Shown here: positions 35,652-48,390 of the stretch, one piece after another
How positions within the stretch are numbered: the stretch's first letter is position 1
Layout: every line of letters starts with the position of its first letter
Source of the DNA: Patiria miniata
Taxonomy: Eukaryota; Echinodermata; Asteroidea; Valvatida; Asterinidae
Direction: 5' to 3'
NCBI RefSeq assembly: GCF_015706575.1
Contig: NW_024037063.1
Coordinates: 8,370,927-8,434,926 of the forward strand
DNA: 64,000 nucleotides
Notes under the pieces: generated by a model
What the model was told of the DNA's origin: nothing
What the model saw: the letters and a program-made list of their open reading frames with translations, nothing else
The model's database searches: none
Translations under genes and position numbers: made by a program

Positions 35652-35909
35652 GGAACAATGTCTGTTTTTAAATTACTAGCCCTTAAATCAATCCATTTCA
35701 TGCAACTGATAATATGCCTTTAAATGTAAACCGTACAACATGTACAGGTAGAGATCTTTGCTCTTGAATATACAAATTATATATAAGAATTCTTACATTT
35801 TTGTATTGTAATTAAGGATTTCTGTATTCTTTGTAAACAGGTAAGAGAACACACTAAATACATGTACACTATAATAAATTGAGTTCCTGTTATTTCATCT
35901 TGAATTACA

Positions 35910-35968
35910 TCATACTAGATATACAGCAATGACTCCTATTAGTGGTCATTGCTGTATATCTAGTATGA
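35910..35968. repeat. Perfect 24-bp inverted repeat, 11-nt loop
   Basis: The arm at 35910-35933 (CATACTAGATATACAGCAAT then GAC) is the exact complement of 35945-35968, separated by TCCTATTAGTG. The hairpin has no mismatches, unlike most sequence around it. Confidence 0.9.
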
Positions 35969-36000
35969 CGGAATCTAGTAAAATGGTATTTACCTGCAGG

Positions 36001-36326
36001 CACGGATCCAGAGGGGGGGTGTTGGGGTCAAAACCCCCACAGCTCTGTCAAAAAAAAAAAATATCATACAAATTCTTTAAAAAATAAGTCCCCCCCCCCC
36101 CCCAATTATACTGGTATAATGTCCGCCTGTTCAAAATACGGTACACCATTCTGTAATCTAGTGTTAATAATTGTCAAATTCGAACAGCGCCCCCTATTGA
36201 AATATGGTACCCCCAGTTTTTGATTTTACGGAGGCCAAGTGTCCGGAGAAAAAAACCTGTGTACATTTTCAGATTTTTTGCTGATGAAACCCCCCCCCCT
36301 GCGAAAATTCCTGGATCCGCCCCTTT
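36001..36326. repeat. G/C-tract element with GGATCCAG ends
   Basis: CACGGATCCAGAGGGGG at the left and ATTCCTGGATCCGCCCC at the right flank C/G runs. The inner block TTTGATTTTACGGAGGCCAAGT recurs near 40.16 kb, so the two are related. Confidence 0.6.
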
Positions 36327-39300
36327 TTACAAATATCTCAGGGCTAGAGTCTGTTAAATTTCATTTCAAAAGTGGTAGAGTGCGTGCTCATACATTCCAA
36401 TAATTTACTACCCTGACTGTGACTTCCTTTGGATAAGATGTTTGTTCAACTTGTTCAAATGGTAGGTTTAATGTAATGCATTATACCCTTTTTAATCATA
36501 GAGTGGTTAGGCCAAAAAAAAAAATAGTTCTGCTTCCGATTACATGGCATTCGAAAATAGGGTAGGTAGGTAGGGAATTTTTTTTTGGGGGGGGGGGCAT
36601 TTTTGTGTGTGTACGATCATATGGAGGCGTCTGCGTGAAGTCAAGGCTAAAAGGTATAAAGTGATGGTTTTGGGTGTTTTTTTTCCTCATTTTCGAATAA
36701 AAAAATTAGGGTAGGGGCTGTCAGAATAGGGTAGGTAGGGAAACTATAGGGTAGCAGAACTATTATTTTGTTTGGCCTTACGTATATCCCCTTCAATAAA
36801 TAAACAACACAAAGCTTAATAACTCTTCCCTTTGATATGGTTTACATCATGATGCTTTATTAGATTAATAACCACCGTCGATAGCTCTGTTTTTAGAGCA
36901 ACGACCAATATAAACGACCAATATGAAACACTGAAATTCAGTATAGACCGGGTCTAAATCTTATACCTGAAATTTTATGAAAACCGCGCATGAATCCTGT
37001 ATCCTTGGCTGTGGCAATCCATATAGGCTTATTTCATTTGACTAATTATTGACTTGCCATTATCCCTAGAGCTAATGGTGCAGTAATGACACTCCTAATC
37101 ATGGGCAGGCCTGCCAAGGCCACCATTCTATATGACAGAGGACTCCTAATAGGATCAGCCTGTGGGTAGTGGACTTGATGGGAAACAGGCCTCAGTCTAG
37201 AAAATGATAATTTCATTTTGAACCCTGTGGTCAAAGCGCTGAAAGATCTATTTTGAGACATAGTCATTCATTTTAGTCAAATGTACCGCAAGTGTATTCC
37301 AGAGATATACACCTGGAATCGAAGCTATGTGATCGCGAAACTTTGCACATATAGGGCAACATGCTTACCTTACTATTAGTCTAATACTAGGCTCATCAGC
37401 AAACTTGACATTAATTTACAGTATAATTCAACCAAGCACATGTTTTTTTGGGCAAAAAGCATATTTGTGAAATCATGGCACCATTCTCAATAACATTTTT
37501 TTAATTTGTTATGCAAATGTCCTTTGTTTGTATGTGTGTGTAGCCTGTCTGTAATTTGTGTTCAATGCTCAGCTTTTTGTTTTGTATCTTGCCTCTCCTT
37601 GTTTATATTTATGCATAACTTTATATAAAAAAAGGAAAATGAAGTGAGTCATTCCTTCAATTCCCTTCGCACATTAAAAAAAAATGAAAAAAAGAAGAAG
37701 ACACAATTAAGTTCAGAGTTAAAAATGTTGAGTATAAACTTGATCTCCTCCGCCAACTCACCACAGTGCGTATGATTAACAATGCATCAAGTTTGTTTAT
37801 TGATTTATAACTTATTGCCTTTCTGTGCCAATCTGTTTATGTATAAAACATTCCAGGAAGGAGACTGCCAAAAAGTAATGTTAACTCAGAACCGTGTAGC
37901 GTTATAGGTCACGGCAACGTGCAGCTATGCATCGGGGACACCAATTGCAATTGACGGCAGCAACAGGGGACAGCTTGGACGTGAATCTAGTCCGCCACAC
38001 AGCTTATTGATTGGTTGTTCATGTGCGCGTGCAGTTATCAAGGCTTGCTCCTGGCTTGTCCCCTGTGATGCCCGCTGGGGAATTCACCAACTAGAATACA
38101 GCCAGAAGTACACACAGGTTGTTTTTATTTTTTTACTCCCACCTTCCGGCGTTTTCCATGATTTCCCAGGCCACCGTTAGGCATGAAATATGGATAGGTT
38201 TATCCATGAGGATGGTGCGGAAGTGAACTCTTTTATACACAGGTCTACAACAGTACCACAATAATGTGCTGTGATTCTTGCCGAATAAATCATCATTTAA
38301 TGACCATTGGATAAGAGATATCTTTGTCTAATGGAAGTATACATGCTCTGCCATTAAGTAAGTGCACTTGGGGACAGTGATAAAAGGAACCGAATGGCTT
38401 TTCATTCCAAGCAGACTTAATCAAATGCAACAGCAACTCTAAATCAGCTCCCTCCTACGGGGCGATGGTAGCATTCATATTCAGGCTTTCTGAAACCTCA
38501 GGCCTGGAGATTTGACTTCAAAATAAGTTCTTGCTTTGTGTGCACTTCCTGATCAATACCATGCAAGTCAGATGCAACTGAGTTTGTGATGTGTACTTAT
38601 GAAGGAAGCTGGGGAACATTTACACAAAAAATCCTGATTTCTTCACAACATAAGATAACTTTGGTACCGTGTGACTTCTGACTCACAATCCTTATTTTAA
38701 AAAAAATTGGATGAATTGGTATTTTGAGCCTTAGAGTTAGAAATCATTTAACTCAAACTTTCCTGTGACATGCCTTTCATTATTTGTTTATTTGAGGGAC
38801 TCTTTGTTACATAAATTTGCCTCAAGTGACAAATAAGGATTTGAACTATAATTTGTTTTAGTAAACTTTGAATTGGACTCCATCAGTAGGCAAAATCGTA
38901 CTTTTTATTATTTTAAATTCCAAAAAAAATTTTTTAATACTAAATGTTTGTATACACAGTGTTTGTATCTCTTGTAATAAAAAAATGTTAGATAATGTTT
39001 CCCCAAAACTGCACCACTTAATTTAAAAGAAAACTAGTATCCACTTGGGATAAACAAATTCATACTCCACAAGAAATGCCAGCCTCAAAAAGCAATGCCT
39101 TTTTTTACAATCTAGAATTAGTTTTACAGCACCTACATGTATACACATCACCTTGCTTCAGCTTACAAAGCAAGTGGAAACTGGCTGGAAAATTTGATCA
39201 ACATTAATTGGTGCTCGGAGAAGGAAGGAAGCAGGGAAAACATCTCCTGGGCACAAAGGACAAACTTAATCATTTTAACGTCAAATTAGAAACACAACAA

Positions 39301-39700
39301 GCATGGCAGGTCAGCGTCTCCTCATCCAACTGAGTTAAGTGACCTGTGCTGTATTGATTTTATGACAAGGACAGGGAAAGACAGGTGGGAAGGACCCTGG
39401 AAAAAAACTGAATAGGAAAGATGGGTAGAGGAGCATCACGCATGTGATAAAACACTGCAGCAGTGGTATGGCATCATCAAAGTTGTTCAAATGTGTAACT
39501 GTTTGAGAGCAATTCCAAATGTTAGGCAGCCATTTTGAAAGTCCTAATGATTTGTGAATAATGTGACCCTCTAAATGGTTATACATAAATACCTAAGACA
39601 TGCAGTTTACCCATTTCTATTGGTCAAGAGCCCATCACGTGGCCAGTTTTAAATTTTTACCCCCCAAATCTTTTGAAAAGACTGCCCTTTTCCATTCATT

Positions 39701-40096
39701 GGCCTTTTGTCACCAGCGCTTACCCCCCCCCCTGCCCAATATTTGTCAAGAGTGCCCTTTTTTTCCTGACCAAGTGCCCTTTTTGTCCGAAAAAGTGCCC
39801 TTTTTTCCCGAAAAAAAGTGCCCTGTAAAAACGTATTCGTACCGTTTTTGCTTTCATCGGCCGTTACAGGTGCCTTTTTTGAAAGCGACTCATTAAAAGG
39901 CCTTTTGTCACCAGCGCTTACCCCCCCCCCCCGCCCAATATTTGTCAAGAGTGCCCTTTTTTTCCTGACCAAGTGCCCTTTTTGTCCGAAAAAGTGCCCT
40001 TTTTTCCCGAAAAAAGTGCCCTGTAAAAACGTATTCGTACCGTTTTTGCTTTCATCGGCCGTTCCAGGTGCCTTTTTTGAAAGCGACTCATTAAAA
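39701..40096 (+). repeat. Perfect-looking 198-bp tandem duplication
   Basis: Units at 39701-39898 and 39899-40096 are almost identical, differing mainly in homopolymer lengths and one C/A change. Each begins GGCCTTTTGTCACCAGCGCT and contains a run of AAGTGCCCTTTTT words. It is very recent, or an assembly effect. A decayed relative of the G/C-tract family follows to 40290 (ends GCTACGCCACTG). Confidence 0.85.
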
Positions 40097-40289
40097 GCCC
40101 CATATATTGTGCATAATCGTCAGTTTTGAACAGTGCCCCCATCGGCAGAGTCCCCCCCCCCCCCTTTGATTTTAAGGAGGCCAAGTGTCGGGAGAAAAAC
40201 CGTGTCTACATTTCACCACAGATGTGCAAGTGCCCTTTTCACAATTTTTTAACCCCCCCCCCCAATAAAAAAGACCGTGCTACGCCACT

Positions 40290-41040
40290 GAAGTTGATGA
40301 CTTTTTCTGTTGACAAAACTATTCCGAGTCTTTTTATCGGTCATTCATTGAAAGTGTGTTGTGCTTTTCATTTATTTCCTGGTATGTTTACCTATACGAA
40401 CAGGAACAGCTTGCAAAAGATTGTTAACCTGGTGTCTAAAATTATCGGAGAGCCCCAGAGAGACCTTTAGTTCTGCGAACAACAAGTGCTTAGGAAAGCC
40501 AACTCTATCGTAGCCAGTGAAAATCATGTGCTGAAAACCATGTTTCAGTTTCTTCCATCAGGACGTCGTCTCAGATGCCCTCCGCGGCCGTGTAAAGCCA
40601 ACAGAAGGAAGTTGTCATTCATTCCAGTGGCTGTTAGACTTTTAAATAATTGATATTTGTATTTTTAAGGGTACATCATTTTATTTGTCATTTCAATTTA
40701 TTTGTCACAGAACAGAAGGAAGTTGTCGTTATCCCAGTTGTCATTATTCAAGTGCTAAGAGACTTTAAAATAATTGATATATGTATTTTTAAGGGTCCAT
40801 CAACCATCATTTTACTCGTCATCACATGTACATTCATCATCGTATTTAACGAATATTTTAGAGAAGTTTTATATCAATGTTAAATCTAGATATAAGTACA
40901 TGTAGTTTGTAATTGTTTAAAATTGTATATATTAATTCGAGTAGTAATTACTTACTTATAGTGTTTTTTTATAGAGAGCTGTCCAACCAAATGTGATTGC
41001 CTATTTAAGAACAAATAAAGTATTTTGAACTGAATTGAAT
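40290..41040 (+). pseudogene. LINE (CR1-like) 3' end, decayed reverse-transcriptase tail
   Basis: The plus strand encodes, with frameshifts and a stop, the C-terminal region typical of CR1-type LINE ORF2: SFIESVLCFSFISWY, then SLQKIVNLVSKIIGEPQ, then LRKANSIVAS and FQFLPSGRRLRCPP…SFIPVAVRLLNN followed by TGA near 40650. An AT-rich 3' tail ends in TTGAACTGAATTGAAT, a short iterated tail typical of these elements. The reading frame is broken, so it is dead. Confidence 0.75.
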
Positions 41041-41300
41041 CATCGGCCTGTATTGTTCCACTGCTGGGCAAAGGCCTATCCCATAGCACGCCATTTCTCT
41101 CTTTCCCCGTATGTCTCTTCCAGGCTGTTGTCCTTGTTTCCACCACCAGCTCATCTCTCCATCTAGACCAAGTTCGCCCTCTTTTCCTTATGCCATATAA
41201 GGGTTGCCGTCTGTTTCAAGTCGGCTCCATCTTTCATCCTCTTTTCTTGCCAGGCGCCCTGCCCATCTCCATTTATTCCTTTTTGCTGCTACTATCACAT
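41041..41300 (-). pseudogene. LINE ORF2 C-terminus, inverted fragment
   Basis: On the minus strand the pieces RWRWAGRLARKEDERWSR, TWSRWRDELVV and EKWRAMG-stop-AFAQQWNNTGR correspond to the familiar LINE C-terminal pattern 'WAGHVAR…W…WR…AFAQQW'. Frameshifts and an in-frame stop make it non-functional. It abuts the tail of the plus-strand LINE at 40290-41040, so one inserted against the other. Confidence 0.65.
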
Positions 41301-44300
41301 CATTTACTTCTGGTTAATACTTGGGCACATTTTACTCCGCAATGAGGAGAGTATTTGGGGCAGATTTTGTGGTGTGGACAACATCACACAATTCAAGAAG
41401 AGTAACTAGTCTTATCAAGAACAATATTCCTAGGATTTACTTTAAATTTCCTTGGCAAAGAGTCTTAACTGGTTTTTACTTGGAGTTTAAAAAATGTATG
41501 CTTCTGGGCATTGGGCAATAGACCTTTCTCAGGGTATGCCATCTTGGAAGTGAAAGCGAGGCATATAATGCAAACAAACTTATATCCACGTAAATAGTGA
41601 GTGCGATGAACGAGTACGTGACTCTCGCAAAATTTCTGCAGATTGACAATCTTATAAATGGATGGACAGCTCAAATTCTCCGAAACAGCAATCAACAATA
41701 TAGGAAGATCACTGTATTTTTGAAGGATTTTATAAATACAAAGCCCAGAAGCAGTGGGCGAACTGAAGTTTCTGTGTTTACACATAGTATAATGTAGTAC
41801 CGCCATGGGAGAAACTTCAAGATTTTCTGTTTTCACTTTTCCATCCGCGGCATTTTCTGAGGTGAAATTGCACCTGTTTTGCAGGAAGTACTTACATTAT
41901 AAGACTCTCTGTGAATTGTCATTGCACATGACCTTTCATTTCTCAGAAATAAAGAGGAATTGGAGCCCGTACGAACGAGTGCAATTTCAGCTCAGAAAAC
42001 GTAGCAGATGGAAAAGTGAAAGTAGAAAGTCTTGACGTTTCTCTGACAGCGATGATATGCGTATTAAACTAATACCAAAACTTCAGTTCGGCCACTGGTT
42101 TTGGGCTTTATTTTTAAATGATCCTTCTTAAAAATACAATGATATGCCCCTACCAAGAATGTTGATAGATGTTTTGATTAATTTGAGCTTTCCATCCATT
42201 AATAAGAGTGTCAATCTGCTGTTACTTTGCGAGAGTCGCATCGTTAATCGCAAACACTAGTTAGGCCTTCATGTTTGCTTGCTGTACAAGGGGATATTTG
42301 ACAGATAAAGATTTAAATTAAGGCTAAATTAATGTTTTTCACCAAAAATTCAAATCATGCATTGATGTACATGTTTGACAAAGAATAAAACCACTCAACT
42401 TATACGAAAAAAGTTTCATCACAGATTTTATTCGGTGAATGATCGAATAGTGGGATATTCGGTAGATTCGGCAAAGCCCCAAAAAGTTGAGATCAAAAAT
42501 TGAAAACAAATGTATTTTATTCAGTATTTCAGACTACGGTTTTAATAATGAAAAATGTATCGACAATGTAAACATTTGTCAGTAAAATGCAACACAATCT
42601 TATGATCACATTGTATATCATATGTACCTAATTCCATGGCAACATGAATTTAGAGAAAGCTATGCAAATCTATTTCGCAAGTTAAAGGGTAATGTTAAAG
42701 TGTCAGGGTAATGTTACTGTTATACATGTAGGAAATAGGAAAAAAACAAAGTTCATCACAGTGGGCCTAGAGTTGGAAAAGTGGCCAACATGTACAGTTT
42801 TACATGTTCTATAATGGTAGGAATTATAAAGGATGCTGAGTGCAAATATGGTTTAATTACAATTTCAACAACTTTCAATGTTGACTTCAATATATTATGA
42901 GCATTTTTCTCACTCTTAGATATTAAAAGAATCTGAATTCTGCTTAAAATGGGAAATGTGAAAGTTGAAAGCCCCACTATGCATCAGAGAAGATAATGGC
43001 TCTTTGTAAGAGCTTTAACGAGCAATAAAATGGTTCACTTCTAATATTGACCAAAATGCAGTCAATATTCACCAAAGATGTAACATTAATCTATGACCAC
43101 CACCCCTCCCCCATTTTAATTTTTGTTTAAAGGAAATGGGAAATAAAGTATTTAAATTTTTCTTATTGAAAGCTTCCCCCCATAACAAAACAAGTTCATT
43201 CAAAATTGTTCACATTCTAAGTCAGAAATGTGTTTGATTTTAAAGAATGAGTTTTATGTGCAGTGATTATACTTTTTGACTTTTCAGCAATTTTAAATTT
43301 CAATAACCATCTTTATAACTATTATGACCTTATCTTAAGACCAAACCTAATCACTAAACTACATGTAAAATATGAAAACGTGCATACACACTTTATAAAC
43401 TTCACACATGCTGAAATATGTTTGCATATCCATTCAAAATAAATAGTATGATTCAATGTACTTTATCTGCTACATGTGCAGCTATGACCTTTAATTTATC
43501 CCCAAGGCCTGCATAACGCATGATACGATTAGCATTTTTTGCTCGTCAAATGTCCGGTGGAGAACTGAGAATAAGAAAAGCACGAAGCCCTCTAGGAATA
43601 CTGAGACCGCTGCATAAATATCATGGAACGTGAAATCTCTCCACCTTTGATGTCTATAATTCCTGAGAGATGTTATCAGGGAGGGATGCGAGAGAAGGAT
43701 CAGTGAATTGATGTGCCGATATCCATCCCATGCCTGGTGCCATAGATGTCAGTGACCCCGGAGGGAAATGCAGCCAGTTCATACAGCCACTCTGCTAACA
43801 GTGGAATTGGATGGTGGTTGGAGGGGGGGGGGGGCTAAAGCAGGTTCCATTTCAATTCAATTGATTTCCCTCACGATAAAGGGGATGGCAAGACCAATCG
43901 AAGTGACTGACAAAAAAAAAGCAGAGTGCATGTGTCTTCTCTATGAATGTGACTAACGTCAGGAGAAGGCTAAAACTCATTTTTTTTTGGCAATGATCAA
44001 AAATATGTCAAATATATCATAATACATTTTGCACCACAGGCGCCTGTTGCAGAATTGCACAAACGTTTTCTCTTTGAAATCAGATTTCTAGAGTTTCAGG
44101 GCAATTAACGTTGGTGGAGAGTGACTGCTGCTAACATTTTGCAGCGTGACCTAGATCAGCATGGAGATTGTAACAGTAGACACTATGTTCTGTCTTGAAG
44201 AGTGTAACTGAGCAGTGATTCCAAGATGTCTAAAAAGGTACTCTCTCAGCTCACTCAATCACACTCTTAACAGTTCACACTTTTCCCGGTGGGATGGCTT

Positions 44301-44704
44301 GGCATGAATCACAATCTTTCTGTGACATCCCTGAAAACAAATGACTGCCTTCAGGACTGACTTAAGCTACACATAGTAAACACACAGTTAGCCACCATGC
44401 AAAAAGTCCATAAAATATAGTCTGTGAATTCAACATCGACCAAAATCAGTTCAGAAGTAACATGGCATTTTCCCGTAATCAGATTTTTTCGATGCTTGAC
44501 TACAAAAACTTAAATAACTCCATCCTGGATCGATCAGTTATTTCACTCACATTTTTGCCTCATACTATGTGCAGTTTCATAGCAGCAATAATGGTTAATA
44601 AAAAACTGCATCAATGTAGTAATGAGGGAGTCTACTGTTCAGAAAGAAAAAAATATATTTCAAGCTCCAACTCAAGATGAGAAGTAAATATAAAAACTGC
44701 CTCA

Positions 44705-44975
44705 ATTTACCTAGGTCCAGTGGTTACATTGTTTGACTCATGTTCCATGCTACCTGAATTTGAACCTTGATGGGGATTATGGTGTTTGTGTTCTTTACTA
44801 CAATTGCCTTTCTCCACCAAGGAGTGTATAAATGGGTACCTGTGAAGGTAGAGGCCAGATTGAGCTGATCTCTTGCTGGTGCAAAAAAAATGGTCTCATG
44901 GCCCGATGAACAGGGGTAATAATTGTGAAGCGCTTCAATACCTTTGATATAAAGAGCTATATAAGCACAACATAT
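44705..44975 (+). repeat. tRNA-derived SINE
   Basis: The head contains the A-box-like TCCAGTGGTTACATTG and a B-box-like CTGAATTTGAACC. The tail GTGAAGCGCTTCAATACC … AAAGAGCTATATAAGC is typical of invertebrate SINE 3' ends. Confidence 0.65.
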
Positions 44976-46120
44976 ACAAATATCAAAAGGACAAACATTC
45001 CTTAAAAAAGGGAACAGTGAAACAATATTCCACCTTCAGCATATAATTTCTTTTTGGTGAATTACAAAACGGTGGTGAAGAGTTCTTAGCATAGACCCTT
45101 CTCCCAGTGTGACATGGTCAATTTACGTACCATGTGAAGAGACTCAACAAATCTCTGAGAATGAATTAACAGATCAGGGCAACAGACAGTATACTATGCA
45201 ATATATCTGAACAAGAAAAGTAAATATTGTGAGTACTTCTGATTAACGACCAACGAAGATTTGAGATGAAATGTCAATTGAATTAGGAAACCGACAAGAA
45301 TATCTAGCTACACTTATCTTCATAAAAATAATCTGTTAAACTTTACACCTACTGCTTCAGCACAAATATCGTGACAAATGGGATTAAAGCCCACGCTGCA
45401 TATACTGTAGCCTACCAGTAAGTAGTTGCCATGCATTGTGCAACTGATCCTGTTAAGCAATTATTCACGGCTAGAAACGTCGCAATGGTGTCAGGAGCGG
45501 GATCCTTCAAGGCACCGCGCAATGCTGTGCATAATATCGTGAAGGTGAGACGACAGCACCCCACAGGGGACAGTATTATATTAAACGGCGGATGTTTGTC
45601 ATGTGAAACCATGAAGGAATTGCAAGCAAGTGGGGATTCACGAACCTGTTAGTGAAGATTTCAGTCATGTAATGCATGCTAAGCTTTAGTAAAGCCCTAG
45701 GACTTCTATTTCCATATTTCTCACCTTTACCTTGTAGTGACCAAACTCACAGACCTCATAGCGCAACAATATCTGTACAAAGAGTACCGGTACATGTTTT
45801 TCCTAAATGAGGCAAACTTGCTGATGTTTTCGATCAAGTTTTATATAGAACTATACACGCCAAAAAATAATGATACTTTTTGTATGTAAAATTGCTTGAT
45901 CAAATTTTAATGCGTTTTTAAAATGGTTGAAAATGTTGGTCATCTGCAATGAGTTGCTACAATGTATGGGCATTTCAATTCTGGATGCTTGTTACTGCAG
46001 GTAAAACTAAAACTAAATTTAGCCACATGTAAATTTCTGCAGTATATTCATTTTACACAAGTTTTCATTTACCTGTTCATTTCAAGTTCTATAAAAACAA
46101 GGCAAGGAGTCATTCTTTCA

Positions 46121-46678
46121 TTAAAGATAGAGTACATCATTTGCAGCTATCCAAAAAGTAACTGACATGATTATTATTGAAAAGCTTATTACTTGGTTTA
46201 AAGATAGTAATGGCACTAAACTCCCAGTGAAATAATTCTTTCTGGCATGCTGTCATTTTGAAGAAAACAATTAAAGAAGGTAATTTCCAAGATGCGTCTA
46301 AAGACGCAATTTTGAAAATTTTTGTTAGTAAGTCGTTTCAAATTTGGTGACTGGTGCGCGCAAGTGTTGACATGACGCACATGCACGCGCGGTTGCTACA
46401 ATTCATCACTTCAGTGCGTGACATCGCATAGCAGTCTGCAACTGGCTGAATGAGAACATGATCTAGACAGAGATTCAGGGCACAATTCAAAATATGACTC
46501 GCCAACTTTGAAATTGAAATCGAGATCCTAGATTATTGTTTTCTCAGAGTATACAGCATTCACTAACTAAACTAAACCTTCATCAGGTTAGTTGTTTAGC
46601 ACCCTTCTTTTGATTTTGAGCACTTTTGTTGTTTCAAACGAAAAAAAATACACAACAAATGATGGACTCTACCTTTAA
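46121..46678. mobile_element. MITE-like element, family A copy 3
   Basis: The 558-bp element is bounded by TTAA, with ends AAAGATAGAGTACATCATTTG and CAAATGATGGACTCTACC. It shares body sequence with the copies at 8.1 and 29.8 kb throughout. It has no ORF of its own. Confidence 0.85.
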
Positions 46679-47656
46679 GAATATCAATGTATCCGTATAC
46701 TGAACACAGAACACTAGATGCATTTGAAGTACATCACATTGTTTACTGTAATAAGTGAACCAAATAACAACGTATCAAAGCAGTAATCAATTTAATGATA
46801 ATGATTTTTGTTTGAATGTGTAAAATGACATGTATTAGTTCAAGGTGAGTGTCTACAGTCTAGCTTGTACCCAAACTAATATGAAATTGCCTAAATTCAG
46901 GTTTTAAGATTTTAATTTCAGAAATTTAACAATTCCCTAATGAACAACATCACTTGTGTAATGTGAACTAGTATGTTTTACTTTCTTCAAATGTTGAAGA
47001 AATGTGCCAAACTTTAATAACTAAGTTTAGTTTGTGAAAATTACAAATGTGTATTGATCTCTACGTGGATACAAAACAAATAGCCGCAGGTCACAAACAA
47101 GTACCTTTCCAATATTATGTATGATCCAAAGACTGTTGCAATAATTAGATCACTTTTTGTCAAAAACAAAAGCATCCTGCTGTGATAAAAAGCTGTATTG
47201 TTTGAATTGTTACAAGCAACAAAGCAAGATAGAGGCAGTAGTCAAATCATAAAAACATAGTGGCATCTGTATCATATGTTACATGTGCCTAGCATGTACC
47301 ATCATTTTTATTCTGCATTTTCCCTCCTTCAAGCACTTCCAGTTTGCTAGCATGCTTGTCTTTCATGCTACAAGTGTTTTCGTTTCACTGGCCGTGTATA
47401 TGTTATTACACATGTATGCTTAACCTTATTTATTCCCGTAGGAAACAAATCCTTTAAGTCCTTAACTAGCGTTGTTTTTGTTTCACATTTATAGCTGATT
47501 TGACTTCTGCACAATTCATACTTCCACAAGTAGTTAAAGATTAAAGGTAAGCATGTATGATTGATTGCCGCAGATGTAGTTTCTGACAAGGGGGAGCTAG
47601 CTAGAATAAAAAGGAATATATGGGAGGCAGACATGCAAGCAAGCTGGCAGGCCTGA

Positions 47657-48390
47657 AACAGGATGATGTGACACATGATTATGTGACACAGGATGATGTG
47701 ACACAGGATGATGTGACACGTGATATGACACAGGATGATGTGACACAGGATGATGTGACACAGGATGATGTGACACAGGATGATGTGACACGGGATGATG
47801 TGACAAGGGATGATGTGACACAAGATGATGTGACACAAAATGATGCTATACAGGATGATGTGACTCAGGATGATGAGAAATGGGATGACGTGACAATGGA
47901 TGATGTGACAAGGGATGATGTGACACAAGATGTGACACAGGATGATGTGATGCAGGATGATGTGACACAAAACGATGTAACATAGATGTGACGTAGGATG
48001 ATGTGACGTAGGATGATGTGATGCAGGATGATGTGATGCACGATGATGTGACACAAAACAATGTAACGTAGATGTGACGTAGGATGATGTGACGCAGGAT
48101 GATGTGAGGCAGGATGATGTGATGTATGACGATATGTGACACAGAATGATGTGACACAGGCTGGTGTGGCACAGTATGTGACAGTGTATGATGTAACACA
48201 AATGATTTGACACAGAATGTGATGCAGGCTGATGTGACACTGTATGATGTGGCACATGACTGTGTGACACAGGATGATGTGACACGGTATCATGTGACAC
48301 AGGACAACTATGTGCAACAGAATAATGTGATACAGGATAATGTGAAACAGGACAAAGTGAACAGTATGATGTGACTCAGAATGATGTGTA
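47657..48390. repeat. 15-bp minisatellite, GATGATGTGACACAG units
   Basis: About 730 bp consists of 15-bp units, nearly perfect on the left (to about 47870) and increasingly variant on the right, with some 10- and 13-bp units. Because 15 is divisible by three and the unit lacks stops, long frames appear on both strands (DDVTQ repeats on plus, SHHPV and CHIIL repeats on minus, the longest about 310 codons). These are judged artefacts of the repeat. Confidence 0.95.

Noticed and set aside
39600..40184. Overlapping frames of 80-107 codons on both strands
   Set aside because: They arise from the 198-bp tandem duplication and runs of CCCTTTTT/AAAAAGGG, with low-complexity translations.
47368..48300. 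A 310-codon minus-strand ORF, the longest in the window
   Set aside because: Most of it is a translation of the 15-bp minisatellite, and several other frames are equally open; it has no domain.
47657..48390. A CRISPR-like array
   Set aside because: Units are short, contiguous and without unique spacers; it is a minisatellite in an animal genome.
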